Of a stretch of 64,000 nucleotides of DNA, positions 14,408 through 24,371 are shown piece after piece. The position numbers and the translations under genes were made by a program. The notes below the pieces were generated by a model. It had not been told where the DNA came from. It did no database searches and saw only the letters and a program-made list of their open reading frames with translations. This stretch comes from Burkholderiaceae bacterium. GTDB lineage: Bacteria; Pseudomonadota; Gammaproteobacteria; Burkholderiales; Burkholderiaceae_C. The stretch covers positions 32,612 through 96,611 of the forward strand of contig JACKLO010000022.1 in assembly GCA_024235915.1 (NCBI GenBank). The letters run 5' to 3'. The number at the start of each line of letters is the position of its first letter. Positions within the stretch are counted from its first letter, which is position 1.

Positions 14408-15246
14408 AGCGGCCCAGATTGTACCGATCGGGCCTGACCAGGTTCGCTGCCCACGGCGCTGCCGGCGGCCCCCCGCGCGTCGGCGACGGCCTCGGCCACG
14501 GACGCCACCGTGGCGGCACTCGCCTGCACCTGCGCGAATCCTGCCGCCTGCGCGGCCGCGGCAATGCGCGGGTGCGTGGCCAGCGCGCGGGCCCCGGAAG
14601 GCACCGTCCAGGTGCGCACCAGATGCTGCACGGCCTCGCTGCTGCTGAACAACCAGAGATGACCCGCTGGATTGGTCTGGGCGGCCCGCAGCAAGGCTTG
14701 TTCCGTCGGGTCGAACACCGGCGCACCACGGGCGTACGCTGCCAGGTAGCTCGACACCGCCCCGGCTTCCCGCAGTTGCTCGGCCAGCCAATCGCGGCCG
14801 GCTTCTCCCCGCACGACCAGCACCTGCCTGCCGGCCCATTGGCGCTGACGGAGCACGGCCCACAGCTGTTCGGAATCGAAGGACGGCGCATCCGGCGCCG
14901 GCGCCACGACTTGCCCGGCGGGGACACCCGCCTGCATCAGCACGGCGGCGGTACCAGGCCCCGGCGCAGCCGCCAATGTGCCCGCCGGCCAAGGCGCATC
15001 CGGTGGCCGTGCCGCGAAGAAATGCAGCACCGCGTTGGCACTGACGAAGAACACCAGGTCTTGTCCGGCCAATGCAGCCCAAGCCGCCCGCAACGGCGCG
15101 TTGTCGGGCAACGGCCGGATCGCGATCAGAGGCAACGCGGCAAGCTCCACGTCCCGCACACCTTGCGCCGCCAGCGCCGCCCCGAGTGCGCGCACCCAAT
15201 CCGCCGACTGAGCAGCCGGCCGGGTCACGATGGCACGCAGGACCAT
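14404..15246 (-). CDS. hemD: Uroporphyrinogen-III synthase
   Basis: A 280-residue two-domain protein that closes hydroxymethylbilane to uroporphyrinogen III. Recognisable points are TRPAAQSADWVRAL near the start, LIAIRPLPD, FVSANAVLHFF, the linker DSEQLWAVL, VRGEAGRDWLAEQLREAG, YARGAP and LFSSSEAV. HemD sequences are very variable, so context (between hemC and hemX) carries much of the weight. The ATG at 15246, 28 bases after hemC, is chosen over earlier in-frame codons within hemC. Confidence 0.9.
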   Translation of the reverse strand: MVLRAIVTRPAAQSADWVRALGAALAAQGVRDVELAALPLIAIRPLPDNAPLRAAWAALAGQDLVFFVSANAVLHFFAARPPDAPWPAGTLAAAPGPGTAAVLMQAGVPAGQVVAPAPDAPSFDSEQLWAVLRQRQWAGRQVLVVRGEAGRDWLAEQLREAGAVSSYLAAYARGAPVFDPTEQALLRAAQTNPAGHLWLFSSSEAVQHLVRTWTVPSGARALATHPRIAAAAQAAGFAQVQASAATVASVAEAVADARGAAGSAVGSEPGQARSVQSGPL

Positions 15247-15274
15247 GACGCGGGAACGCTGAGGGTTCGCCCCG

Positions 15275-16201
15275 TCAGGCGGCGGGCAGATAGGCCGCGG
15301 CCCCTTGTGCCCGCAGCGCATCGACGGCGCGCGCACCCAGCGCGCGCGCAGCGGAGACATCTTCCACGGGGGCCGACAACACGACCTTGAGCAGCGGCCG
15401 GGTCGGCGCCACGCCGTCGCCCAAGGCTGCAGCCAGCTGCAGTTCGCCCGCGCTCCACCGCGCGTGGGCCGCCAAAGGCATGCTGCAGCTGCCGCCCAAG
15501 CCACGCGACACTTCGCGTTCGGCCTCGCAGGCCAGCAGCGTGGGCGGGTGCACCAGCTGCGCGATCGTCTCGCGCAGCGCGGTGGCGTCCTCGCGGACCT
15601 CCAGCCCCAACGCGCCCTGGCCGGCAGCAGGAATCATGATGTCGACGTCGAAGCGCATGCGGATGCGGCTCTCCAGCCCCAGGCGCATCAGGCCGGCGGC
15701 CGCCAGCACGATGCCGTCGTAGCCGCCCTCGTCCAGCTTGCGCAAGCGGGTGTCGAGGTTGCCACGAAGGGGTTCGATGCGCAGATCCGGCCGCAGGGCC
15801 AGCAGCTGCGCCACGCGGCGCAGGCTGGACGTGCCCACCACGGCGCCCTGTGGCAGGTCCATGGGCGACGCGTGGCGCGCCGAAACCCAGGCGTCGCGCG
15901 GGTCCTCGCGTTCCATCACGGCCGCCAGCACGAAACCCGGCGGCAGTTCCATCGGCACGTCCTTGAGCGAGTGCACAGCCAGGTGGGCTCGCCCTTCTGC
16001 CAGCGCCGCTTCCAGTTCCTTGACGAACAGCCCCTTGCCGCCGACCTTGGACAGTGCGCGGTCCAGGATCTGGTCACCCCGGGTGGTCATGCCCAGCAGG
16101 CGCACGGCCAGACCAAAGCGCTGCTGCAGCAGGTCTCGCACATGTTCGGCCTGCCACAGGGCCAGTCGGCTTTCGCGCGTGGCGATCACGGTGTCGTTCA
16201 T
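15275..16201 (-). CDS. hemC: Porphobilinogen deaminase (hydroxymethylbilane synthase)
   Basis: A 308-residue enzyme that polymerises four porphobilinogens on a dipyrromethane cofactor. TRESRLALWQAEHV, the catalytic-loop region HSLKDVPME, GTSSLRR, LRGNLDTRLRKLD and the cofactor cysteine C239 in GGSCSMP are all present. The ATG at 16201 gives the standard MNDTVIATRES start; the open frame extends to 16246 without support. It is the first gene of the hem operon and diverges from ppc across 92 bases. Confidence 0.96.
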   Translation of the reverse strand: MNDTVIATRESRLALWQAEHVRDLLQQRFGLAVRLLGMTTRGDQILDRALSKVGGKGLFVKELEAALAEGRAHLAVHSLKDVPMELPPGFVLAAVMEREDPRDAWVSARHASPMDLPQGAVVGTSSLRRVAQLLALRPDLRIEPLRGNLDTRLRKLDEGGYDGIVLAAAGLMRLGLESRIRMRFDVDIMIPAAGQGALGLEVREDATALRETIAQLVHPPTLLACEAEREVSRGLGGSCSMPLAAHARWSAGELQLAAALGDGVAPTRPLLKVVLSAPVEDVSAARALGARAVDALRAQGAAAYLPAA

Positions 16202-16293
16202 GGTGCATGGATTATGGCCAGCGGCGGGCACGCGGATTGCATGCACAATCCAGATTCGATTGGTAATCGAGTTACACGCAAGGAGCGCACACC

Positions 16294-19086
16294 ATGGCCC
16301 GCCGACCCGCCCTGCCCGATGCTGCCGCCCGCGAGGCGGCGGAAAAGAACAAGCCGCTGGTGGAAGATATCCGGTTACTGGGGCGCATCCTGGGTGACGT
16401 GATCCGGGAACAGGAAGGCAAGGATGCCTTCGAGCTGGTGGAACGCGTGCGTCAGCTGTCGGTGGCCTATCGCCTCAAGGCCGATGCCAGCGCGGGGCGG
16501 GTGCTGGACCGGCTGCTGAAGAACCTCAGCGTCGACCAGACCGTCAGCGTGATCCGCGCGTTCAGCTATTTCTCCCACCTGGCCAACATCGCCGAGGACC
16601 GCCATCACGTACGCCGCCGCCGCGTGCACGAACGCGCCGGGCACCAGCAGGAAGGCTCGCTGGCCATGAGCTTCGAGCGCCTGCATCGCGCGGGGCACCG
16701 TGCGTCGGACATCGCGGGCATGCTGCAGCGGGCGCATGTATCACCGGTGCTGACGGCGCACCCCACCGAGGTGCAGCGCAAGAGCATCCTGGACGCCGAG
16801 CGCGCCATCGCCGAACTGGTGGGCCAGCGCGACGGGCTGGACGGCGACGCCGAGAAGGGCCACAACGAGGCGCTGATCCGTGCCCGCGTCACGCAGCTGT
16901 GGCAGACGCGCATGCTGCGCACCGCCAAGCTCACCGTGAGCGACGAGATCGAGAACGCCCTGTCGTTCTACACCAGCACCTTCCTGCGCGAGATCCCGAA
17001 GCTTTACGCGCAGATCGAGCAGGCGCTGCCCGGGCACGCCGTTGCGCCGTTCCTGCGCATGGGCCAATGGATCGGCGGCGACCGTGACGGCAACCCCTTC
17101 GTCACCGCGGCCACGCTGAAGGAAGCGCTGGCACGGCAGAGCGAGCTGGCGCTGCGCCACCACCTGACGGAGGTGCACCATCTCGGCGCGGAGTTGTCGA
17201 TGTCGACCATCCTGGTCGGCGTCACGCCGGACATGCAGGCGTTGGTGGACCGGTCGCCGGATCACAACCCGCACCGCAGCGACGAGCCCTACCGTCGCGC
17301 ACTGGCCGGCATCTACGCCCGCCTGGCCGCCACGCTGCAGCAGCTCACCGGCACCGAGGCGCTGCGCCACGCCGTGGCGCCGCAGGACCCGTACGCCAGC
17401 GCCGGCGAGTTCGCTGCCGACCTGGCGGTCATCGAAACTTCGCTGCGCACGCACCACGCGGGCGCGCTGGTGGCCCCGCGGCTGCAGCCGCTGCAGCGCG
17501 CGGTGCAGGTCTTCGGTTTCCATCTGGCCACGCTGGACCTGCGCCAGAGCAGCGACAAGCACGAGGCCGTGGTGGCCGAACTGCTGCGCGTGGCACGGCT
17601 GGAGGCCGACTACAGCGCCCTCGACGAAGCCACGCGCTGCGAACGCCTGCTGGCCTTGCTGAACGATGCGCGGCCGCTGCGCGTGCGCGGCGCCGTCTAT
17701 TCCGACTTTACGCGCGACGAACTCGCCATCTTCGAGACCGCACGCGACGCCATCGCCCGCCTGGGCCGCGGCGCCATCCGCCACGCCATCATCAGCCACA
17801 CCGAGGAGGTGTCGGACCTGCTGGAACTGCTGCTGCTGCAGAAGGAGGCGGGGCTGCTGCGCGGCACGCTGGCCGAGGACGCGGCGGCTGACCTGATCGC
17901 CGTGCCGCTGTTCGAGACCATCGGCGACCTGCGCCGCGCCGCGCCCATCATGCGCGCCTTCTACGCCCTGCCCGGCGTGCTGGCCATGGTGCGGCGCAGT
18001 GGCGCCGAGCAGGACATCATGCTGGGCTACAGCGACAGCAACAAGGACGGTGGCTTCTTCACCAGCAACTGGGAGCTGTACCGCGCCGAGGTGGCGCTGG
18101 TGGACTTGTTCGAGTCGCTGGAGCGCGACCACGGGATCACGCTGCGCCTGTTCCACGGCCGCGGCGGCACGGTGGGCCGCGGTGGCGGCCCCAGCTACCA
18201 GGCCATCCTGGCGCAGCCGCCGGGCACCGTGAAGGGGCAGATCCGGCTGACCGAGCAGGGCGAGGTCATCGGCGCCAAGTACGCGAACCCCGAGATCGGC
18301 CGCCGGAACCTGGAAACGCTGGTGGCCGCCACCATCGAGGCCACGCTGCTGCATCCCACCAAGAGTGCGCCCAAGGCCTTCCTGGACGCGGCCGACGCCC
18401 TCAGCAGCGCCAGCATGGCGGCCTACCGGCACCTGGTCTACGAGACCGAGGGCTTCACCGACTACTTTTTCGCCGCCACGCCGATCCGCGAGATCGCCGA
18501 GCTCAACATCGGCTCACGCCCGGCCAGCCGCAAGGCCAGCCGCGCCATCGAGGACCTGCGGGCCATCCCCTGGGGCTTCAGCTGGGGCCAGTGCCGGGTG
18601 GCGCTGCCGGGCTGGTACGGCTTCGGCAGCGCCGTCGAGGCGTTTCTCGCCGGCGGCGATACGGACGAGAGACTGGCCCTGCTCCAGCGCATGCATCGCC
18701 AGTGGCCGTTCTTCCGCACGCTTCTGTCCAACCTGGACATGGTGCTGGCGAAGAGTGACCTTCGCGTGGCCGCCCGCTACGTGGAGCTGGTGGAGGACAA
18801 GCGGCTGGCGAAGCGCATGTTCACGGCCATCCGCGCCGAATGGGACCGTGTGGCGCAGGCCCTGGCGCAGATCACCGGCGACGCGACGCGGCTGCAGTCC
18901 AACCCGGCGCTGGCGCGGTCCATCGAGCACCGCTTCCCGTACCTGGACCCGCTGAACCACCTGCAGGTGGAACTGCTCCGCCGTTACCGCGGCCAGCGCG
19001 AGCCGGCGGAACACCAGGCCCGCCTGCAGCGCGGCATCCACATCTCCATCAACGGGGTGGCGGCAGGCTTGCGGAACACCGGCTGA
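16294..19086 (+). CDS. ppc: Phosphoenolpyruvate carboxylase
   Basis: A 930-residue biotin-independent carboxylase that converts PEP and bicarbonate to oxaloacetate, refilling the citric acid cycle. The catalytic histidine H156 lies in VLTAHPTEVQRKS. GYSDSNKDGG is at residues 578-587, FHGRGGTVGRGGGP follows, and the C-terminus ends with the family's conserved RNTG. AAGGAG lies 8-13 bases before the ATG. It separates hemC from the LytTR pair, unlike the Pseudomonas arrangement where algR abuts hemC. Confidence 0.97.
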   Translation: MARRPALPDAAAREAAEKNKPLVEDIRLLGRILGDVIREQEGKDAFELVERVRQLSVAYRLKADASAGRVLDRLLKNLSVDQTVSVIRAFSYFSHLANIAEDRHHVRRRRVHERAGHQQEGSLAMSFERLHRAGHRASDIAGMLQRAHVSPVLTAHPTEVQRKSILDAERAIAELVGQRDGLDGDAEKGHNEALIRARVTQLWQTRMLRTAKLTVSDEIENALSFYTSTFLREIPKLYAQIEQALPGHAVAPFLRMGQWIGGDRDGNPFVTAATLKEALARQSELALRHHLTEVHHLGAELSMSTILVGVTPDMQALVDRSPDHNPHRSDEPYRRALAGIYARLAATLQQLTGTEALRHAVAPQDPYASAGEFAADLAVIETSLRTHHAGALVAPRLQPLQRAVQVFGFHLATLDLRQSSDKHEAVVAELLRVARLEADYSALDEATRCERLLALLNDARPLRVRGAVYSDFTRDELAIFETARDAIARLGRGAIRHAIISHTEEVSDLLELLLLQKEAGLLRGTLAEDAAADLIAVPLFETIGDLRRAAPIMRAFYALPGVLAMVRRSGAEQDIMLGYSDSNKDGGFFTSNWELYRAEVALVDLFESLERDHGITLRLFHGRGGTVGRGGGPSYQAILAQPPGTVKGQIRLTEQGEVIGAKYANPEIGRRNLETLVAATIEATLLHPTKSAPKAFLDAADALSSASMAAYRHLVYETEGFTDYFFAATPIREIAELNIGSRPASRKASRAIEDLRAIPWGFSWGQCRVALPGWYGFGSAVEAFLAGGDTDERLALLQRMHRQWPFFRTLLSNLDMVLAKSDLRVAARYVELVEDKRLAKRMFTAIRAEWDRVAQALAQITGDATRLQSNPALARSIEHRFPYLDPLNHLQVELLRRYRGQREPAEHQARLQRGIHISINGVAAGLRNTG

Positions 19087-19125
19087 GGCCTGGGCCAGCG
19101 AAGGTGTCCAGGCCGCTGCCGCCGT

Positions 19126-19872
19126 TCAATCACTGGCGAGTGCCTGCCGCACCGCGGCCAGCTGTCGGCGTGACACCGCCAGCCATTCGTCAGCCGGTGC
19201 CACGCGCACGGCCCAGCTGTCGCCGGCGCCTTCGCCATCGTCCTCACCCGGCCGCCGCGCCAGCTCGCGCACGGCGGCGCGTGCCACCAACGCGTTGCGA
19301 TGCACGCGCAGGAAGCCATCGCCCAGGCGCTGCTCCAGGTCGGCCAGGGCGTCGTCGAGCACGTAGCTGCGCTCGGCGGTGCGCAGCGTCACGTACTTCA
19401 GCTCGGCCTTCAGGTACAGCACTTCAGACACCGGCAGGCGCAGCACACGCCCGCGGTCGCTGACCACCAGCACCGGCACGTCGGTGCCAGGTTCGGGCGC
19501 CGGCAGGCCGCGCCGCTGCGCCACCCGGCGAAGTGCCGCCTGCAGACGGTCGCGCGAGACCGGCTTGGTCAGGTAGTCCACGGCTTCCAGGTCGAACGCC
19601 GCCAGCGCGTGTTCCGCATGGGCGGTGACGAACACCACCGCCGGCGGCTGAGGCAGCGCCAACAGTCGTCGCGCCAAGGTGAGACCGCTGGCGCCTGGCA
19701 AGGCGATGTCCAGCAGCACGAGGTCGGCCACGTCGGCCTGCACCGCGGCTTCGTGCGCATCGCCGGCTTCGCCGACGATGACCGTGGCCGGGTCGTCGAT
19801 GGCCTCGAGCAGGCTGCGCAGACGCAGGCGCGCCAGCATCTCGTCGTCGACCAGCAGCACACGCAGGGTCAT
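19126..19872 (-). CDS. algR: LytTR-type response regulator (AlgR-like)
   Basis: A 248-residue regulator with a receiver domain (acidic pocket VDDE at residues 9-11, phosphoacceptor D55 in LLDIALPG, KPVSRDRL at the end) and a C-terminal LytTR DNA-binding domain (about 140-240, with VLYLKAELKYVTLRT and FLRVHRNALVA). Its location between argH and hemC, beside a LytS-type kinase, matches algR of Pseudomonas, hence the symbol. The regulon in this organism is unknown. Confidence 0.88.
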   Translation of the reverse strand: MTLRVLLVDDEMLARLRLRSLLEAIDDPATVIVGEAGDAHEAAVQADVADLVLLDIALPGASGLTLARRLLALPQPPAVVFVTAHAEHALAAFDLEAVDYLTKPVSRDRLQAALRRVAQRRGLPAPEPGTDVPVLVVSDRGRVLRLPVSEVLYLKAELKYVTLRTAERSYVLDDALADLEQRLGDGFLRVHRNALVARAAVRELARRPGEDDGEGAGDSWAVRVAPADEWLAVSRRQLAAVRQALASD

Positions 19873-19965
19873 GTCAACAGCGCCCGGCCCGGGTGAAGCA
19901 ACGGGCCGCAGCCAAGACGAATGGCCCCCATGGCATCGGCTCCCACCTTGTGATCACGCGCGGCA

Positions 19966-21102
19966 TCACAGGGGAATCGTGATGCGCGCATGGTGCCGCC
20001 CATGCGCGCGCCAGGTCTCGAAGTGCGCCGCCACGTCGTGCAGCAGGCGCAGCCGCTCACGCACATTGTGCAGGGCCATGCCATGGCCGGGCACGGCTTC
20101 CGATTCGGCTTCGTCGGGCACGGTGTTCACCACCTCGATTTCCACCTGCCCGCGCTGCAACGCCACGCGCACCTGCACCTGTGCCCCGGAGGCCGAGGGC
20201 TCCACGCCGTGGCGCACCGCGTTCTCCACCAGCGGCTGCAGCATCAGCGGCGGTACGCGCGCCCGGGCCGCCCCGGCCGCCACGTCCCAGTCCAGCCGCA
20301 GGCGGTGGCCGAAGCGCACCTGCTCGATCGCCAGATAGGCCCGGGCCAGCGCCAGTTCCTCGTCCAGCGTGATCGCGGCCCCGGCATCGGCCAGCGCGGC
20401 GCGAAAGAGATCGCCCAGGTTCTGCAGCACCTGCTCGGCGCGCAGCGGGTCATGGCGGACGAGGGCCAGCGCGGTGTTCAGCGCGTTGAACAGGAAGTGC
20501 GGCCGGATGCGGGACTGCAGTTCCGCCAGCCGAACGCGCGCGTCCACCGGCGCCCAGATGCGGGCCCGCAGGTCCAGCCAGGCCCACAGCAGGCCAGCCA
20601 GGCCAGCGCCGGCCAGGGCCACACCCGCGACGTGGGCGGCATCCGGCGCCGGCACCAATTGCAGCCACCAGCCCGGCCCCTGGCCGATCAGCGCCGCAGC
20701 GGACCCAAGCGCCAGCGCCACCGCTGCGCGTGCGGTCGTCGTCATGCGGCGCAGTGGTCGCTTGAGCGCGCACACCGGCAACAGCCACAGCAGGGTGCCC
20801 AGCAGGCCCGCAAAAGCCGTGGCCCCGAACACCGGCCAGCCGGCCGCGCCCTGAGCCACCAGCGTGCCGATGGCCAGCACGGCCTGCACGCCCAGCACCG
20901 CGCGCAGGGCCAGGCCTGGATGGCAGACGTCGAAGGCCACGGCCGCATGCGCCTCGGCGCGTGCGCGTTCCTCCGCCAGTGGGTCGAAGCGCGATTCGGC
21001 GAAGGTGCTGGTCAGGCCGACACCGGGCCGCAGCGTGCTTGGCCAGACGCTGGGGGGCCGCGTTTCGGCGTAGGGGTCGGCAGTCGGCCGGTCGGTAGGC
21101 AT
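19966..21102 (-). CDS. algZ: LytS/AlgZ-type sensor histidine kinase
   Basis: A 378-residue inner-membrane kinase. Residues 65-165 contain about four hydrophobic segments. The His_kinase domain has LAELQSRIRPHFLFNALNT, where the histidine is the phosphorylation site, and an HATPase region (LMLQPLVENAVRHGVEPSASG, then GHGMALHNVRERL). It lies 93 bases upstream of the response regulator on the same strand and is probably its partner. It diverges from argH. Confidence 0.88.
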   Translation of the reverse strand: MPTDRPTADPYAETRPPSVWPSTLRPGVGLTSTFAESRFDPLAEERARAEAHAAVAFDVCHPGLALRAVLGVQAVLAIGTLVAQGAAGWPVFGATAFAGLLGTLLWLLPVCALKRPLRRMTTTARAAVALALGSAAALIGQGPGWWLQLVPAPDAAHVAGVALAGAGLAGLLWAWLDLRARIWAPVDARVRLAELQSRIRPHFLFNALNTALALVRHDPLRAEQVLQNLGDLFRAALADAGAAITLDEELALARAYLAIEQVRFGHRLRLDWDVAAGAARARVPPLMLQPLVENAVRHGVEPSASGAQVQVRVALQRGQVEIEVVNTVPDEAESEAVPGHGMALHNVRERLRLLHDVAAHFETWRAHGRHHARITIPL

Positions 21103-21206
21103 CGGGTGGCACCGATAATACGAAGCTTGCCGGCCATGCCGGCCCGGTTCGGGCCGCGCGGCGCCCGATGTCCCGCCCTTCGACGGCTCCCTACCGCCTC
21201 CGCACG

Positions 21207-22607
21207 ATGTCCCACGATCCGCTCGCCAACAAGGCCCAGGCCTGGTCCGCCCTGTTCTCCGAACCGATGAGCGAGCTGGTGCAGCGCTACACCGCCAGCG
21301 TCGGTTTCGACCAGCGGCTCTGGCGGGCCGACATCGACGGCAGCCTGGCGCACGCCGACATGCTGGCGGCGCAGGGCATCATCGCCGCGCAGGACCTGGC
21401 CGACATCCAGCGCGGGCTGGCACAGATCGCCGGCGAGATCGAGGCCGGCAGCTTCACCTGGAAGCTCGAGCTGGAGGACGTGCACCTCAACATCGAGGCA
21501 CGCCTGACGGAACTCGTCGGCCTGGCCGGCAAGCGGCTGCACACCGGCCGCAGCCGCAACGATCAGGTCGCCACCGATGTGCGCCTGTGGCTGCGTGGCG
21601 AGATCGACGGCCTGGCCGGCTTGCTGACCGCCATGCAGCGTGCGCTGGTGGAGCTTGCGGCCAACCACACCAGCACCGTGATGCCCGGTTTCACCCACCT
21701 CCAGGTGGCGCAGCCGGTGAGCTTTGCCCACCACCTGCTGGCCTATGTGGAGATGTTCGCGCGCGATGCCGACCGGCTGGCCGACGTGCGCAAACGCGTC
21801 AACGTGCTGCCGCTGGGCGCTGCGGCGCTGGCCGGCACCAGCTACCCGCTGGACCGCGAGCGCGTGGCCCGCACGCTGGGTTTCGACGCCGTCTGCCAGA
21901 ACAGCCTGGACGCCGTGAGCGACCGCGACTTCGCACTCGAATTCGCGGCCTGGGCGAGCATCTGCATGGTGCACGTCTCGCGCCTGTCGGAAGAGATCGT
22001 GCTCTGGATGAGCCAGAACTTCGGCTTCATCGATCTGGCTGATCGTTATTGCACCGGCAGTTCCATCATGCCGCAGAAGCGCAACCCCGACGTGGCGGAA
22101 CTGGCGCGCGGCAAGAGTGGCCGCGTGGTCGGCCACCTGATGGGCCTGCTGACCCTGATGAAGGGCCAGCCGATGACCTACAACAAGGACAACCAGGAAG
22201 ACAAGGAACCGCTGTTCGACACGGTGGACACGCTGCGCGACACCTTGCGCATCATGGCCGAGATGGCCGGCGGCATCGTGGTGAAGGCCGACGCCATGGA
22301 GCGCGCCGCACTGCGCGGCTACGCCACCGCCACCGACCTGGCCGACTACCTGGTGAAGAAGGGCCTGCCGTTCCGCGACGCGCACGAAACCGTGGCGCAT
22401 GCGGTGAAGGTGGCGATCCAGCGCGGCGTCGACCTCGCCGAACTGCCGCTGGCCGATTTGCAGGCCTTCAACCCGGCCATCGAGGCCGACGTGGCCGAGG
22501 CACTGACGCTGCAGGGCTCGATGGGCGCCCGGCGCGTGCTGGGCGGCACGGCGCCTGAGCAGGTGCAGGCGCAGATCGCACGCCACAGGGTCCGTCTGGG
22601 CACCTGA
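21207..22607 (+). CDS. argH: Argininosuccinate lyase
   Basis: A 466-residue lyase that splits argininosuccinate into arginine and fumarate, the last step of arginine synthesis. TGRSRNDQVATD, HTVMPGFTHLQ-like TSTVMPGFTHLQVAQPV, and the superfamily signature GSSIMPQKRNPD are intact. The ATG at 21207 gives MSHDPLANKAQAWS, fitting related proteins; the frame is open to 21168. Confidence 0.97.
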   Translation: MSHDPLANKAQAWSALFSEPMSELVQRYTASVGFDQRLWRADIDGSLAHADMLAAQGIIAAQDLADIQRGLAQIAGEIEAGSFTWKLELEDVHLNIEARLTELVGLAGKRLHTGRSRNDQVATDVRLWLRGEIDGLAGLLTAMQRALVELAANHTSTVMPGFTHLQVAQPVSFAHHLLAYVEMFARDADRLADVRKRVNVLPLGAAALAGTSYPLDRERVARTLGFDAVCQNSLDAVSDRDFALEFAAWASICMVHVSRLSEEIVLWMSQNFGFIDLADRYCTGSSIMPQKRNPDVAELARGKSGRVVGHLMGLLTLMKGQPMTYNKDNQEDKEPLFDTVDTLRDTLRIMAEMAGGIVVKADAMERAALRGYATATDLADYLVKKGLPFRDAHETVAHAVKVAIQRGVDLAELPLADLQAFNPAIEADVAEALTLQGSMGARRVLGGTAPEQVQAQIARHRVRLGT

Positions 22608-22669
22608 AGGGTTCCGCGGCCGCCCCGATACAGCCGCTGCGGCCAGGGCCGCTTCACCACAGGACCGCG

Positions 22670-23182
22670 TCAGCGCGTGGGCGGCGGTGCCGCTTCGCCG
22701 CGGTCGAACACCACGCGCCAGACGCCTGGTGCTTCCTGACGCCAGATCGAATTGAAGCGCCCGATCAGGCGCCCGTCCGCGGCGTGCACCGGCCCGCTGG
22801 AATGCGCCAGCGTACCGTCGGCCAACACCTCCACGCGGTCAGGTGCCCATGAAAAGGGCGCAGCCGGCCCGTCGAAGAAGCGCTGCCAGTGCCCGACCAC
22901 GGCAGCCTTGCCGCGCAGCGGCGCGTCCGGTGTGGTGAAGAAGACGGCCTGCTCCGACAGCCATCCGCTGAAGGCCGCCAGATCTCGCGCGGCCATGCTC
23001 CGGGCAAAGGCGTGTTCCGCAGCCGCCACCTCGGCCTGCCACCGGGCAGGGTCTGCGGCGGCGTCGCCACCATGGGCCATCAGGACCCCGGCCATCAGCA
23101 CGGCGCCGGGTTTCACAGGTGTTCCAAGGACCACAGGGTCCTGCGCGACGTGAACCTCATGCGACGGCCTCCCGGGTTGCAT
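22670..23182 (-). CDS. NTF2-like (SnoaL/DUF4440-type) small protein
   Basis: Up to 170 residues. The region RWQAEVAAAEHAFARSMAAR, then FFTTPDAPLRGKAAVVGHW and FNSIWRQEAPGVWRVVFDRG, is the cone-shaped NTF2-like fold, of the kind used by DUF4440 proteins. It may be exported: a hydrophobic run KPGAVLMAGVLMAHGGDAAA precedes the domain, with possible starts at a GTG (23116) or an ATG (23095) as well as the ATG at 23182. No catalytic residues can be assigned. It diverges from dinB. Confidence 0.7.
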   Translation of the reverse strand: MQPGRPSHEVHVAQDPVVLGTPVKPGAVLMAGVLMAHGGDAAADPARWQAEVAAAEHAFARSMAARDLAAFSGWLSEQAVFFTTPDAPLRGKAAVVGHWQRFFDGPAAPFSWAPDRVEVLADGTLAHSSGPVHAADGRLIGRFNSIWRQEAPGVWRVVFDRGEAAPPPTR

Positions 23183-23225
23183 TGGCCCAGCATGCTACGC
23201 CCCGACGCCACAATGCAGCACCGCC

Positions 23226-24371
23226 ATGGCCTCGCCCACCCGTTGGATCGCCCACCTCGACATGGACGCGTTCTATGCGTCTGTTGAACTGCTGCGGTAT
23301 CCGGAACTGAAAGGTCAGCCCGTGGTCATCGGCGGTGGCCGCCGCCACCAGCCCGAGAACCTGCCCGACGGCACGCGGCGATTCATGCGCCTGCGCGACT
23401 ACACCGGCCGCGGCGTGGCCACCACGGCCACCTACCCGGCGCGCGACCTGGGCCTGCACTCCGGCATCGGCCTGATGAAGGCAGCGCAGCGTGCGCCCGA
23501 CTGCATCCTGCTGCCCACCGACTTCGACCGCTACCGCGAGTACTCGCGCCGCTTCAAGGCCGCCGTGGCGGAAGTGGCGCCGGTGATCGAGGACCGCGGC
23601 ATCGACGAGATCTACATCGATCTCACGACCGTGCCCGGCGCGCAGGACGTGGTGGGTTTCGACGCCACCGGCGGCGTGCGTGCGCTGGCACAGGAGATCC
23701 GCAACAACGTGAAGCGCGCTACCGGGCTGAGCTGCTCGATCGGCGTCACACCCAACAAGCTGCTGTCCAAGATCGCCAGCGATCTGGACAAACCCGATGG
23801 TCTGACGGTGGTCACGGCCGCCGACGTGCCGCTGCGCATCTGGCCGCTGCCGGTGCGCCGCATCAATGGCATCGGGCCCAAGGCCGGCGCCAAGCTGGAG
23901 ACCTTGGGCATCCGCCGCGTGGCCGATCTGGCGGCGGCCGACCCGGCGATGCTGGTGGAGCAGTTCGGCCGCGCCTACGGTCGATGGCTGCACGATGCGG
24001 CCCACGGGCACGACGACCGGCCTGTGGTCACCCACCACGAACCGGTGTCGATGAGCCGCGAAACCACGTTCGAGCGCAACCTGCATGCCGTCCGTGACCG
24101 TGCGGCGCTGGGCGAGATCTTCACCCGCCTGTGCACGCAAGTGGCGGCCGACCTGCAGCGCAAGGGCTATGCCGGCCGCACCATCGGCATCAAGCTGCGC
24201 TTTGACGACTTCCGCACCGTGACGCGCGATATGACGCTGCCGCAGGCCACGGCAGAGGCCGAAGTCATCCGCCACGCCGCCGGCCTGTGCCTCAAACGCG
24301 TGGACCTGACCAAACCGCTGCGTCTGCTGGGCGTGCGCGCCGCGTCCTTGGTGCGCGGGGGGCGCCTATGA
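23226..24371 (+). CDS. dinB: DNA polymerase IV (Y-family)
   Basis: A 381-residue translesion polymerase. The metal-binding motifs HLDMDAFYASVE (near residue 10) and DRGIDEIYIDLT (near 125) are present, as are the helix-hairpin-helix segment (PVRRINGIGPKAGAKLETLG) and the little-finger domain. The short insertion NLPDGTRRFMRLRDYTGRG occurs in a beta-proteobacterial DinB subgroup. The stop codon overlaps the start of the cupredoxin gene (ATGA). Confidence 0.95.
   Translation: MASPTRWIAHLDMDAFYASVELLRYPELKGQPVVIGGGRRHQPENLPDGTRRFMRLRDYTGRGVATTATYPARDLGLHSGIGLMKAAQRAPDCILLPTDFDRYREYSRRFKAAVAEVAPVIEDRGIDEIYIDLTTVPGAQDVVGFDATGGVRALAQEIRNNVKRATGLSCSIGVTPNKLLSKIASDLDKPDGLTVVTAADVPLRIWPLPVRRINGIGPKAGAKLETLGIRRVADLAAADPAMLVEQFGRAYGRWLHDAAHGHDDRPVVTHHEPVSMSRETTFERNLHAVRDRAALGEIFTRLCTQVAADLQRKGYAGRTIGIKLRFDDFRTVTRDMTLPQATAEAEVIRHAAGLCLKRVDLTKPLRLLGVRAASLVRGGRL

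Noticed and set aside
19087..19125. Inverted repeat GGCCTGG...CCAGGCC after ppc as a terminator
   Set aside because: The loop is long and there is no T run, so termination cannot be supported.
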